A stretch of 64,000 bases of DNA, taken from NCBI RefSeq assembly GCF_963575615.1, contig NZ_CAUYTL010000007.1:1-64000 (forward strand), written 5' to 3'. This stretch comes from Listeria_A hofi. Its GTDB lineage: Bacteria > Bacillota > Bacilli > Lactobacillales > Listeriaceae. Shown here piece after piece: positions 1-8,923 of the stretch (within the stretch, counting starts at the first letter, position 1; each line of letters opens with the position of its first letter). Under the pieces are notes generated by a model. The model worked only from the letters and a program-made list of their open reading frames with translations, was not told the origin of the DNA and did not search any database. A program made the translations under genes and the position numbers.

Positions 1-203
1 GTATCCTGAGTTAGAGCGCCAATATGCATGAGAGCGAAGCGAGCATGTAATCCATGCGTAGCAATACGAAGAGAAGTATCCTGAGTTAGAGCGCCAATAT
101 GCATGAGAGCGAAGCGAGCATGTAATCCATGCGTAGCAATACGAAGAGAAGTCCCCTGAGTTAGAGCGCCAATATGCATGAGAGCGAAGCGAGCATGTAA
201 TCC
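1..203. repeat. 75-bp tandem repeat, 2.7 copies
   Basis: Two 75-bp units (1-75, 76-150) are identical, and a third begins at 151 with two base changes and stops matching after 203. Each unit holds the string gagcgaagcgagcatgtaat and ends in cgaagagaa. The array continues past the left edge, so the copy number is unknown. I see no ORF of note and no spacer sequences between units, so this is a plain tandem array. It resembles the intergenic repeat at 16.3-16.7 kb. Confidence 0.95.
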
Positions 204-253
204 GCCCGAGGCATATATGATAGCAGACTAAAAACTATTGCCAAACTATAATA

Positions 254-358
254 ATATCCTCAAGGTCTTCAATATGGCTAGGAGCAAGGCGAGCATATAA
301 TCCATGCGAAGCAATACTAAGAGAAGAATCCTAAGGTAGAGCGCCAATATGCATGTAA
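254..358. repeat. Degenerate copies of the 75-bp repeat
   Basis: After a unique stretch (204-253) a diverged copy runs from about 254 to 325, with several substitutions. A truncated copy (about 326-358) follows and ends in gcgccaatatgcatgtaa. The older copies lie nearest the gene at 493 and the identical ones farther away, which fits recent expansion at one end of the array. The rest, 359-492, is AT-rich upstream DNA without a recognisable gene. Confidence 0.75.
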
Positions 359-492
359 CCAATTCCTCAATCAATAAAGCCTCCAACTTTATTGGATATA
401 AACAATCAAGATTTAAACCCCGTTTTCAAAACTTCTTTAAAACCTAATATTTTAGTAATAAATTGTTCATCTTTTGTGGGTAAAGTAAAAGC

Positions 493-1344
493 ATGATAAC
501 AAGTAGAAGGGTTGGATGGGATATGTGGCGGAAATTGGCGTTGTTTGGTGGATGTTTCTTTTTGGCGATTGCGGTTTTTGGATCAATTAGGGCGTATTCG
601 GCGAAGGTTAAGGATGTTGATTTATCGAAAACGACGCCGATTTTGCTTGTTCATGGGACGCATGGAACGGCAAATTCGTTTAATGGAATGATTACGCGAA
701 TTATGTCTACATATGGAAAATCTACGGATAAGGTCATTGTGCTGGTACAAAAAGATGGCACGCTGAAATATCAAGGTGCGCTGAGTAGCAAGTCGCAAAA
801 CCCCTTTATTCAGATAGTGTTTGAGAATAATGATGCGCCAATTGATCAAGAAGCAGAGTGGATTGATATGGTGATGAAGGATATTCAGAAACGGTATAAC
901 GTAACACAGTACAATGCGATTGGACACTCAAATGGTGGCTTGGCGCTGACGACATATGCAGAAAAATTATTGGATGATGCGGCACCGAGAATGGAAAGGT
1001 TGGTCGTTATTGGGACGCCATTCAATGATTTGGATACAGATTATAATGCGGCTACAACAGACTTTATGGATGTGAAGAAACGGACGACAGAGTTGCAGGC
1101 GTATATCGAAGAAAGTGGAAATTTAGATGCGAACTTGAAGGTGCTTTCGATTGCTGGAGACTTAGATGGAGATTCTGTATCAGATGGTGTTGTGCCAGTT
1201 CAGAGCGCTTTAGCATCACGCCTGATTTTCGATGCTGCAGTGGCCGATTATAGTGAGCAAGTTGTGACAGGAGGAAACGCGCAACATAGTGATTTGCATG
1301 AGAATACGACAGTGGATGCAATTGTTGCAGGGTTTATTTATTGA
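493..1344 (+). CDS. DUF915-type alpha/beta hydrolase
   Basis: This 283-residue protein has one N-terminal membrane segment or uncleaved signal (about residues 12-35), then a hydrolase fold. The strand and oxyanion region reads PILLVHGTHG. The nucleophile elbow is GHSNGG with Ser146. A candidate acid lies in GDLDGDSVSDG and a candidate His in QHSDLHEN near the C-terminus. Such proteins (DUF915 family) are membrane-tethered extracytoplasmic esterases or lipases of unknown substrate in Firmicutes. The start is uncertain: ATG at 523 begins closer to the membrane segment. It stands alone, convergent with the transporter permease gene and separated from it by a terminator. Confidence 0.85.
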   Translation: MITSRRVGWDMWRKLALFGGCFFLAIAVFGSIRAYSAKVKDVDLSKTTPILLVHGTHGTANSFNGMITRIMSTYGKSTDKVIVLVQKDGTLKYQGALSSKSQNPFIQIVFENNDAPIDQEAEWIDMVMKDIQKRYNVTQYNAIGHSNGGLALTTYAEKLLDDAAPRMERLVVIGTPFNDLDTDYNAATTDFMDVKKRTTELQAYIEESGNLDANLKVLSIAGDLDGDSVSDGVVPVQSALASRLIFDAAVADYSEQVVTGGNAQHSDLHENTTVDAIVAGFIY

Positions 1345-1360
1345 TATATGGGATGAAAAA

Positions 1361-1400
1361 AAGCCTCTTATTTGTAAAAAATTACAGTGAGAGGCTTTTA
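1361..1400. terminator. Bidirectional rho-independent terminator
   Basis: The arms aagcctct (1361-1368) and agaggctt (1390-1397) form an 8-bp stem with A- and T-runs on the outer sides. It sits between the convergent hydrolase and permease genes. Confidence 0.8.
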
Positions 1401-1457
1401 TATGAGAAAAAATAGTACAGAAAAGAAGACTATACGATCTTTAGAAAAGGAGCTAAG

Positions 1458-3392
1458 TCATCCATAATTTCTTTTTTTGCCTATTACAATATTGGTATAC
1501 GTATTTACTGTTATGAAGTAATAAGCGATGAACATCAAAGTGAAGGTTCCCGTACTTATAATGGCTGCGAATGCTATATTCATTTGCAACAAGTGAGCAA
1601 GGGAAATCAGTGCGATAGAGCTGTGTGCAATCCCTAAAATAAGTGGGATTAAAAAAGTAACGAGTACTTGCTTGGCAATGGTTTTGCGAATTTCTTTTCG
1701 ATCTAAACCAATTTTTTTTAAAATATCATAAGTTGCTACATCATTATAGGCCTCAGTTAGTTGCTTGAAGTAGATGATACTCCCAGTTGCAGCTAGAAAA
1801 ACCATACCAATAAACATACCGATAAATAGCAGAACACCATTGCCTCTCATCAGTGCGTCGTAATTCTCTGGATAACTTCGAAACATTGCATTCTCTGGAA
1901 GTACTTTCGACATTTGTTTGCTAAGCGCAAGGGCATCTCTTGGTTGTTCCATCATGATTGATTGGATTGTTATGTTATTTTTGCTAGGTAGTGTTTTTGC
2001 CACATCATCAGAGACAACAATGAGGTGATAAATTGTGTTAAAGGGTAAGTCTGTGATAATTTTTGTGATTGTTACTTTTTGTTTGGTGCTATTTTTTAAG
2101 GTGAAGCCTTGATTTAGTACTTCGTTTTCAGAAGCCGAATCAGATGAGATAAGTGCGGCTTCATTGTTTTCTAGTTGTGCCAATTTTGAACTATTTTGTT
2201 TTTCTAGAGCGAGTAGTTTATTGTAAGCTGTAAGACCAATAACTGCAAAACCATTTTTAGACTCGTATGCAAATGGCATCTCTTTATCGCTTGTGGCTTT
2301 TACATAGCTAATGGTTGTTTCCTGGTGCCCAGTTATTGGAGATTGTGTGTTATTTCGGGCAAGTGTTAGTGCTGCTTTATTACTTTTTTCATCCACAATA
2401 TGATATTCAAAAGTAGCTGGGTTATTTAAACTAGCACTTTTACCCGTATTATTATAGATACCTGCAACCATGCCAATTGCAACTAATGTCATGCCAGTCA
2501 AAACGGCGATAGTAGAAAGCGTTCTGGCATTTGAAGCGATTCGGAATGCAAGTTGTGAATTACTTATAATATTTGTGCCATTATAGAAAATCCGTTTGTT
2601 TTTACGAATTTTATTGAGTAAGAATGGTAGGAAATTGTTAAGTAAGAGCACAGTTCCAGTAATAACTAACGTCATAATGACTGCCATGCCGAGTCCAAAT
2701 TTGAGCTCCCCCCAAATAGAATTCGTCGTTATTAGAGGTTGTAAAGCAATAAAGTAGCCACCCAGAATTAAAATGAGCGCGAGTATTGCTAAGAATGGAT
2801 TGTTTTTTGGTGTTTTTTCACGTTTACTTTCTGAGTGGAATAGCTCAAGTAATGTCGTTCGGTAAATGATGCGGTAACTGGTAATCGATGTAATCAGTGT
2901 AATGATAATAAAAATCACAACCGTATTGACAACAGCATCGATAGAAAAAACAAAATTACTAATTGCATCAAGCTTCATGACCTGGATTAATATCGCGACG
3001 AATAGTTTGGACAAAAGTGTACCAAGGCCTATCCCAATAACGAGAGCAACAACACCCATTAGAAAATTCTCATAAAATAGCATCCGGCCGATTTCTTTTT
3101 TACGAAGACCTAGAAGGGAGTATATGCCAATCTCTTTTTTTCGCTTACGGGTAAAGAAGTGATTGGAATACAAAATAAAGATAGCGACGAACATAATCAA
3201 GATGATAGATGATGCGTTAAAAATACTGGAAAGATTGTCATCATTATCGATACGAGCAACGACTGTTGGATCTTTCGACAGCGATACAAATGTATAATAA
3301 ATCATGATCGAGAAAATCATGGAGGCAAAGTAGAGAAAATAGTGAATGAAATTATGTTTTATATTTTTTTTTGCTAGATCAAATAATGTCAT
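1458..3392 (-). CDS. BceB/AnrB-like ABC transporter permease (FtsX type)
   Basis: This 644-residue permease has about ten membrane segments and a large extracytoplasmic domain (about residues 310-515) between the later segments. That layout is typical of BceB, VraG and AnrB permeases, which move or sense cell-wall-active peptides such as bacitracin and nisin. FtsX-like halves lie at both ends. It overlaps the 3' end of the upstream ATPase gene by 14 bp, so the two are cotranslated. In Listeria this pair is known as AnrAB; the substrate here is inferred only. No histidine kinase or response regulator gene is adjacent. Confidence 0.9.
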   Translation of the reverse strand: MTLFDLAKKNIKHNFIHYFLYFASMIFSIMIYYTFVSLSKDPTVVARIDNDDNLSSIFNASSIILIMFVAIFILYSNHFFTRKRKKEIGIYSLLGLRKKEIGRMLFYENFLMGVVALVIGIGLGTLLSKLFVAILIQVMKLDAISNFVFSIDAVVNTVVIFIIITLITSITSYRIIYRTTLLELFHSESKREKTPKNNPFLAILALILILGGYFIALQPLITTNSIWGELKFGLGMAVIMTLVITGTVLLLNNFLPFLLNKIRKNKRIFYNGTNIISNSQLAFRIASNARTLSTIAVLTGMTLVAIGMVAGIYNNTGKSASLNNPATFEYHIVDEKSNKAALTLARNNTQSPITGHQETTISYVKATSDKEMPFAYESKNGFAVIGLTAYNKLLALEKQNSSKLAQLENNEAALISSDSASENEVLNQGFTLKNSTKQKVTITKIITDLPFNTIYHLIVVSDDVAKTLPSKNNITIQSIMMEQPRDALALSKQMSKVLPENAMFRSYPENYDALMRGNGVLLFIGMFIGMVFLAATGSIIYFKQLTEAYNDVATYDILKKIGLDRKEIRKTIAKQVLVTFLIPLILGIAHSSIALISLAHLLQMNIAFAAIISTGTFTLMFIAYYFITVNTYTNIVIGKKRNYG

Positions 3393-4146
3393 TTATATCT
3401 CCTCCCAATTGTGCCAATACATCAAGAATTTTTTGGAAAAATTCTTTGCGGGTTTGTGCGCCACGATAAATCTCGGTATAAAGTGCGCCATCTTTAATAA
3501 ACAAAATTCGTTTACAGAAGCTGGCGGCATAGGCGTCATGTGTTACCATCATGATTGTTGAATATTTTTGTTCATTCAGTCTTTTTAAATTTTCTAATAA
3601 ATCTGTTGCTGATTTTGAGTCAAGAGCACCAGTAGGCTCATCCGCAAAAATTAAACTAGGATCGGCTATTATTGCGCGACTTGCAGCTGTGCGTTGTTTT
3701 TGTCCACCAGAGATTTCGTTAGGGTATTTATCTAAAATATCGCGAATATGGAATGTGTCGGCTACTTCTTCTAGTCGTGTTTCCATGTCCTTTACAGAAT
3801 GTTTTGCGAGTGCAAGGGGTAATATGATATTTTCGCGAACGCTCAGTGTATCAAGCAGGTTATAATCTTGGAAAATAAATCCTAGCTTGTCGCGACGAAA
3901 CGAAGACATCTGTTCCTCATTCATTGTTGCCAGTTCTTGACCAGAGATTTTGATTGTACCAGAAGTAGATTGGTCAATGGTGGAGAAGACGTTAAGTAGC
4001 GTTGATTTACCGGCACCGCTTGGCCCCATGATACCAACAAAATCCCCCTTCTCAATTTCCAGATTGATATTGTCTAAAGCTGTGTAAAGATTGCCTTTTA
4101 TACCATAAACTTTACAAACATTTTGTGCCTGTAGAATTACCTTCAT
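3379..4146 (-). CDS. BceA/AnrA-like ABC transporter ATPase
   Basis: A 255-residue ABC ATPase of the MacB/LolD-like class. It has Walker A GPSGAGKST, a Q-loop in IFQDYNLLD, signature SGGQKQR, Walker B LIFADEPTGALD and H-loop MVTHD. It is the partner of the overlapping permease gene, forming a peptide antibiotic resistance or sensing transporter. A strong AGGAGG site precedes the ATG. About 100 bp upstream is a perfect TTACA-N4-TGTAA palindrome like those bound by BceR-type response regulators, so induction by cell-envelope stress is likely. Confidence 0.92.
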   Translation of the reverse strand: MKVILQAQNVCKVYGIKGNLYTALDNINLEIEKGDFVGIMGPSGAGKSTLLNVFSTIDQSTSGTIKISGQELATMNEEQMSSFRRDKLGFIFQDYNLLDTLSVRENIILPLALAKHSVKDMETRLEEVADTFHIRDILDKYPNEISGGQKQRTAASRAIIADPSLIFADEPTGALDSKSATDLLENLKRLNEQKYSTIMMVTHDAYAASFCKRILFIKDGALYTEIYRGAQTRKEFFQKILDVLAQLGGDINDII

Positions 4147-4241
4147 GTAAATTCCTCCTATTATAGATGACTTATACTATCAGTGTAGCGATAAAAGTAA
4201 GTGTAAACCATTGCCCAAGATGACATTATGAATGAAGAAGC

Positions 4242-4255
4242 TTACACTTTTGTAA
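4242..4255 (-). promoter_or_regulatory. BceR-type operator palindrome TTACA-N4-TGTAA
   Basis: The perfect palindrome ttacacttttgtaa lies upstream of the ABC ATPase gene. On the minus strand it is followed by a possible -35 TTACTT, an 18-nt gap and TATAAG (4167-4200 region), then AGGAGG and the ATG at 4146. BceR-family regulators of peptide-antibiotic transporters bind inverted repeats of this form. A possible plus-strand promoter (TTAAGA, 16 nt, TATACT ending at 4305) serves the racemase gene. Confidence 0.65.
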
Positions 4256-4353
4256 CACAACGCAATCCAAAAAGAGTTTTAAGACAGCTTCTTCCCGTGG
4301 TATACTTACTTGAAATAGATAAGGCTAAGTTTTTTAGGAGGGAGCATGTGGAT

Positions 4354-5043
4354 ATGAAAAAAATCGGGTTAATCGGTGGGATGAGTTGGGAATCAACAGC
4401 AGAGTATTATCGGATTATTAATGAGCATATTCGTGAAATATTGGGGGAGCTTCATTCGGCTGAGATTATTTTGCATAGTGTGGATTTTTATGCGATTGAG
4501 AAGTTGCAACAAGAGAATAGATGGCATGAGGCGGGATTGTTGCTCGCAGATATAGCAGTGAAATTGGAGCGAGCTGGTGCGGACTTTATTTTGATTTGTA
4601 CGAATACGATGCATAAAGTGGTACATCAGGTGGAAGAAATGATTGGAATCCCGATTATACATATTGCGGAGCCGACGATTAGGGCAATTCAGGAGCGGGG
4701 ATTGGTGCAGATTTTATTACTTGGTACGCGGTATACGATGGTGGAGGATTTTTATAAAGGGCGTTATGTAGGAAGCGGGATTGGGGTTCAGATTCCAGTT
4801 GGTGGTGGTTTGGAGACTGTGAATCGCATTATTTTTGAGGAGTTGTGTCTGGGTATTATCCGTGAAGAATCGCGGGCAGAGATGCTAGCTATTATTGAAA
4901 AAGCGAACATAGAAGGGGCGCAAGGTGTTATTTTGGGGTGCACGGAACTGGAATTGCTTATTCATGAGTCTGACGTTGCGCTACCAATCTTTAAAACTGC
5001 GGAACTTCACGCCAAATATGCAGCAAAGGAAGCCTTGCGATGA
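4354..5043 (+). CDS. Aspartate/glutamate racemase family protein
   Basis: This 229-residue PLP-independent racemase begins MKKIGLIGGMSWEST. The two catalytic cysteines are present in ICTNTMH (Cys82) and LGCTELELL (Cys196), the layout of aspartate racemases that supply D-amino acids. I chose ATG 4354 because GGAGGGAG lies just upstream and homology begins there; GTG 4348 is also possible. The reading frame stays open back to 4228, but that extension would cover the promoter and operator region. It diverges from the ABC transporter genes. Confidence 0.88.
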   Translation: MKKIGLIGGMSWESTAEYYRIINEHIREILGELHSAEIILHSVDFYAIEKLQQENRWHEAGLLLADIAVKLERAGADFILICTNTMHKVVHQVEEMIGIPIIHIAEPTIRAIQERGLVQILLLGTRYTMVEDFYKGRYVGSGIGVQIPVGGGLETVNRIIFEELCLGIIREESRAEMLAIIEKANIEGAQGVILGCTELELLIHESDVALPIFKTAELHAKYAAKEALR

Positions 5044-5106
5044 GGCGCTAAAACCGTTATAATTTGGATAAGGCGTAATGAAATTTTGAAAAGAGGTTTT
5101 TGAAGA

Positions 5107-6228
5107 ATGGGAAAAAGCTCGATTTACGGGTTAACGATGGCGCAGCTTGGGGACTGGTTTGAGGAAAAGGGCGAGAAGAAATTCCGTGCGACGCAAGTGT
5201 GGGATTGGCTTTATGTCAAACGTGTCACAGAGTTTGCGCAAATGTCAAACTTGAATAAATCATGTGTGGACATGCTGGAGGAACACTTCACAATGCACAC
5301 ATTAAATGAACAAATTAAACAGGAATCCAAAGATGGGACAACGAAATATTTATTCCAATTATCGGATGGTAACTTGATTGAAACGGTTATGATGACACAT
5401 TCATACGGGCTTAGCGTTTGTGTAACGACGCAAGTGGGATGTAATATCGGTTGTACTTTTTGTGCAAGTGGGTTGCTGAAGAAACAGCGTGATTTGAATG
5501 CTGGCGAGATTGTTGAACAAATTATGAATGTGCAACTTTATCTGGATTCGAAGGGCAATGGCGATCGTGTCAGCCATATCGTAGTCATGGGGATTGGGGA
5601 GCCATTTGATAACTATGATAACGTGATGGATTTCCTTCGTGTTGTGAACGATCAGAAGGGTTTAGCTATTGGAGCGCGCCATATTACGGTATCAACAAGT
5701 GGTCTAGCACCGCGTATTATTGATTTTGCTAATGAAGATATTCGTGTTAATTTAGCCGTCTCTTTACATGCTCCAAACAACGACTTACGTACGCGTGTGA
5801 TGCGAATTAACAAAACCTATCCATTAGAAAAATTGATGGAAGCAGTCGAATATTATTTGGAGAAAACGAATCGCCGTATCACGTATGAGTATATCATGCT
5901 AAAAGATGTCAATGATCACAAGCAAGAAGCACTTGAGTTGGCGGCTCTAATTGGTGAGAAGCGTCATTTGGCTTGGGTGAACTTGATTCCTTACAATCCG
6001 GTTGACGAGCATGATCAATATCAACGCAGTGATGCTGCAGTTATTGATGCGTTTTATGAGACACTGAGACGCAAAGGGATTAATTGTGTCGTTCGTCGTG
6101 AACATGGGACAGATATTGACGCTGCGTGTGGGCAATTGCGTAGTAAACAAATTAAGAAAAAAGGCGTTCGTGAACGGATGCGTGAAAAAGCAGAAGCTGA
6201 AGCAAAACAACAAGCTACTGCAGAATAA
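5107..6228 (+). CDS. rlmN: 23S rRNA (adenine2503-C2)-methyltransferase RlmN
   Basis: A 373-residue radical-SAM enzyme that methylates C2 of A2503 in 23S rRNA, and A37 of some tRNAs. The iron-sulfur motif is CNIGCTFC (Cys112, Cys116, Cys119). The accessory methyl-carrier cysteine is in DIDAACGQL (Cys341). The length is normal for the family. The charged C-terminal tail (RERMREKAEAEAKQQ) is a common extension. It lies 63 bp after the racemase gene and is followed by a small terminator. Confidence 0.96.
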   Translation: MGKSSIYGLTMAQLGDWFEEKGEKKFRATQVWDWLYVKRVTEFAQMSNLNKSCVDMLEEHFTMHTLNEQIKQESKDGTTKYLFQLSDGNLIETVMMTHSYGLSVCVTTQVGCNIGCTFCASGLLKKQRDLNAGEIVEQIMNVQLYLDSKGNGDRVSHIVVMGIGEPFDNYDNVMDFLRVVNDQKGLAIGARHITVSTSGLAPRIIDFANEDIRVNLAVSLHAPNNDLRTRVMRINKTYPLEKLMEAVEYYLEKTNRRITYEYIMLKDVNDHKQEALELAALIGEKRHLAWVNLIPYNPVDEHDQYQRSDAAVIDAFYETLRRKGINCVVRREHGTDIDAACGQLRSKQIKKKGVRERMREKAEAEAKQQATAE

Positions 6229-6244
6229 TATTTAGAATAAGAAG

Positions 6245-6272
6245 AAGTTCGCGAATGATGCGAGCTTTTTCT
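6245..6272 (+). terminator. Terminator after rlmN
   Basis: The arms agttcgc and gcgagct flank a short loop and are followed by tttttct, between rlmN and the oxidoreductase gene. Confidence 0.6.
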
Positions 6273-6290
6273 ATATATAAGGAGCTGCGA

Positions 6291-7244
6291 ATGATGAAAG
6301 CATTGGTTTTTAATGAATTTGGAGGTTCAGATGTATTGCAATATGTAGATATACCAGATGCAGTGGCTGGTAAGGGAGAAATTTTACTAGAAATGACTGC
6401 GATTGGTTTGAATTTTGCAGATATTTATCGTCGTAAGGGGAATTACCATCTTGTTGGTGAGGCGCCGTACGTGCTTGGATATGAGGGGGCAGGCGTTGTT
6501 GTAACGCTTGGTGAGGGTGTGACGGATTTTACGATTGGTGATCGTGTAGCGTTTGTTGATGTGCCACTTGCAAATGCGGAATTGGTTGCAGTTCCCGTCA
6601 CACAAGCAATCCCCATTCCAGATTCGATTGGAGATGATATCGCGGCCTCTGTATTGTTACAAGGTTTGACGGCTAGCTATTTGGCAAAGGATAGCTATGC
6701 GATTAAATATGGGGATATGGCGCTTGTTCATGCTGTTGCTGGTGGCGTTGGTCAAATGTTGACGCAAATTATCACATCGCTTGGCGGCAAAGTAATCGGT
6801 CTGACTTCGAGTGAAGAAAAAGCAGTAATTGCACAGAAATTAGGCGCGGAAGAGGTTTTATTGTACAGTGATAATTGGGCCGAAAAATTAAGTGGAAAAA
6901 TCGATGTAGCATATGATTCTGTGGGCTCAATGCTAATGGATAGCTTCCAAACTGTTCGTGAGAAAGGCACAGTCGTTTTTTACGGTATGTCCGGTGGTGA
7001 TCCCTTGCCTGTGGATCCGCGGATGTTGATGGATGCTTCTAAAACATTGACTGGCGGAGATTTGTGGAGTTTTTTAACGAGCAAAGAAGAGCGAATCAAG
7101 CGCTCGCATGCCCTTTTTGAAATGATTAGTACCGGGAAAATAACGGTGAACAAGCCGCGGAAATTCGCATTATCAGATGGAAAAACTGCACATGACTTGT
7201 TGGAGAGCAGAAAAAGTACCGGAAAAATTTTATTAATACCATAA
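6291..7244 (+). CDS. Zinc-independent quinone oxidoreductase (MDR family)
   Basis: A 317-residue medium-chain NADPH:quinone oxidoreductase (zeta-crystallin type). The N-terminal GroES-like domain carries NFADIYRRKGNY and GYEGAGVV. The Rossmann segment is VHAVAGGVGQMLTQI, which replaces the usual GxGxxG. No zinc ligands are visible. The start is ATG 6291 or 6294 behind aaggagctgcga; a longer in-frame ATG at 6255 lies inside the upstream terminator and is unlikely. It probably acts on quinones or reactive carbonyls in the cytoplasm. Confidence 0.9.
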   Translation: MMKALVFNEFGGSDVLQYVDIPDAVAGKGEILLEMTAIGLNFADIYRRKGNYHLVGEAPYVLGYEGAGVVVTLGEGVTDFTIGDRVAFVDVPLANAELVAVPVTQAIPIPDSIGDDIAASVLLQGLTASYLAKDSYAIKYGDMALVHAVAGGVGQMLTQIITSLGGKVIGLTSSEEKAVIAQKLGAEEVLLYSDNWAEKLSGKIDVAYDSVGSMLMDSFQTVREKGTVVFYGMSGGDPLPVDPRMLMDASKTLTGGDLWSFLTSKEERIKRSHALFEMISTGKITVNKPRKFALSDGKTAHDLLESRKSTGKILLIP

Positions 7245-7298
7245 AAAATAGCAGGAAGCTCGGATTTTAAGCTGAAATCCGATTTTCCTGCTATTTTT
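7243..7298. terminator. Bidirectional terminator
   Basis: A long near-perfect stem (arms aaaaaatagcaggaa and ttcctgctattttt, with a second inner stem) sits between the convergent oxidoreductase and Mga-type genes. It overlaps the last codon of the latter. Confidence 0.85.
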
Positions 7299-8757
7299 AC
7301 GCTTTTTGTCGTTCTAAAATAGTGTCCAACTGGGCATAATCTGTAGGAGAAGGCGGGATATTCCAAAGCAACCCATTGGCTTGCGTGTCGGCTTGCTCAT
7401 AAAGAGGGAAATCGCTAATAATTAAATCAATTCCAGCATGTAGCTCGTGTGTTGTTACTTCCTGGCAAACGATAATTTGATCCGCGGAATATCTCCGCTT
7501 GATTTCACCACGAAGAAACTCTTCCCATAAATAACCGTTTTGAGAAATAATTTTGACGTGAAGGGCATCATGCTGTTGGGCTTGCTGCATTAAGATGCTA
7601 TAAATACCAACTAGATGATTGGTAATCACAGACTTATTTGGGCGAATATATGAGAAATGTGGATTTTCTTCATATTTCGTTAAGATGTTGTGGATTTGTT
7701 TGGAGAGATGAGCTTTTTCTGGGGAAACTTGAGGAAGAGGAATATCTGGCAACACATTTATTTTATTGATAAACGTGAAGTGTACTAAGAAGTCCAGTGT
7801 TTCTGTGAGGGCGATATTTTTCTCGTTGTCAGGATATTCATCTAGTATGCTAGTAAGTTCAGAGGCCAGTACGTGGTTTGGCAAGTAAATTTCCGAGTTG
7901 CACTGCGCTCTAGCTTCTATGAAAAAGCTATCTGTATGCTTAAAATGGGTCCAAAAAGCAGTGACTAGTGTGAAATAGCGTTCATGCTTTGAGAGGGGCG
8001 CATCGATGATTTTTTCGAGAAGGGTATAATCAATTGTGGCATTTTCAGGTTGCAATGCATTGAGTTCATCCCATTTTTGTAACCAGTGATTTTGAATGGT
8101 AAAAGCTTGTTCTTGCTTAACGCGTGTTAGTGTAACAGCAATCGCAATCGCATATTTAATTCGTGAAGATAGTGAAAAATGGATGTGGTAAAAAGCTTCT
8201 ACTTGGAGGATAAATTGATTGATGTTTTCATAGGGGATGTCTGGAAAGGGCCATTCAGTGTAAGGATAAGATTTACTATAAATTTGGTAGTAGAAATAAC
8301 GAAGATTGATTTCAGGCCCTTTGATAGCAAGAGGTTGTGTTTCTAAAACAAGATTACTATCAGCCAGATACGTATCAATTTGACGAATACGACGATACAT
8401 GGTCGGTAGGCTACTATAGTTATCAGTCGCCCATTCGGCTAGATTCTTTTTTTTGCCAGTAAAAATGTCTTTTGCCAGTAAATATAGATGGGAACTGCTT
8501 ACGACAAGTGCATAGAGGTAGTCGAAATTGACATGTTCACCGACAGAAAGCAAAATATTTCGAGAGCTGTCTTCATATACATGAGCGATGTTAGGATCGA
8601 ACAGTTCTTGCAACGATAAAATATCGCGCTCTAGTGTTTTGATTGAGCAGTGCAATAAGTCAGCTAACTCTTTCTTTTGATATGTTTGCGGGGATTTAAA
8701 TAATGTCTGTAGTAAATTGAGTTTACGGTACTCCGAAGCGACAATTAAATTTTTCAA
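7297..8757 (-). CDS. Mga/AtxA-type helix-turn-helix regulator
   Basis: A large (about 486-residue) regulator. The N-terminal HTH region includes KKELADLLHCSIKTLERDIL, followed by a long alpha-helical region like the PRD-type segments of Mga and AtxA. It should act in the cytoplasm as a transcription activator; its targets are unknown. The reading frame opens at GTG 8769, but AGGAG lies only 1 nt from that codon and 11 nt from TTG 8757, so I prefer TTG. It is a distant paralogue of the gene at 43956-45419. No obvious target gene is divergent from it. Confidence 0.8.
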   Translation of the reverse strand: MKNLIVASEYRKLNLLQTLFKSPQTYQKKELADLLHCSIKTLERDILSLQELFDPNIAHVYEDSSRNILLSVGEHVNFDYLYALVVSSSHLYLLAKDIFTGKKKNLAEWATDNYSSLPTMYRRIRQIDTYLADSNLVLETQPLAIKGPEINLRYFYYQIYSKSYPYTEWPFPDIPYENINQFILQVEAFYHIHFSLSSRIKYAIAIAVTLTRVKQEQAFTIQNHWLQKWDELNALQPENATIDYTLLEKIIDAPLSKHERYFTLVTAFWTHFKHTDSFFIEARAQCNSEIYLPNHVLASELTSILDEYPDNEKNIALTETLDFLVHFTFINKINVLPDIPLPQVSPEKAHLSKQIHNILTKYEENPHFSYIRPNKSVITNHLVGIYSILMQQAQQHDALHVKIISQNGYLWEEFLRGEIKRRYSADQIIVCQEVTTHELHAGIDLIISDFPLYEQADTQANGLLWNIPPSPTDYAQLDTILERQKA

Positions 8758-8923
8758 AAATGGACACACTCCTAGCTCATAGATTCACATTCGGCTACAG
8801 GGACAGACACGAAGGAACACCGTGCCTTGAATCGGCGCGGTGGCTCATAGTTGCATGAAGATATGTTTGCTATTTTGTTCAATTTGTTAACTATATCATA
8901 TCATAATCCATTTGTCATCACTT

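Noticed and set aside
1..203. CRISPR-like array
   Set aside because: Units are joined head to tail without variable spacers and no cas genes are in the window.
4228..4353. N-terminal extension of the racemase
   Set aside because: The extra 42 codons cover the promoter and operator region, and homology and the ribosome site both point to 4354.
8818..8842. Terminator hairpin between the Mga-type and AEC genes
   Set aside because: caccgtgcc and ggcgcggtg pair, but no T-run follows on either strand, so termination is not supported.
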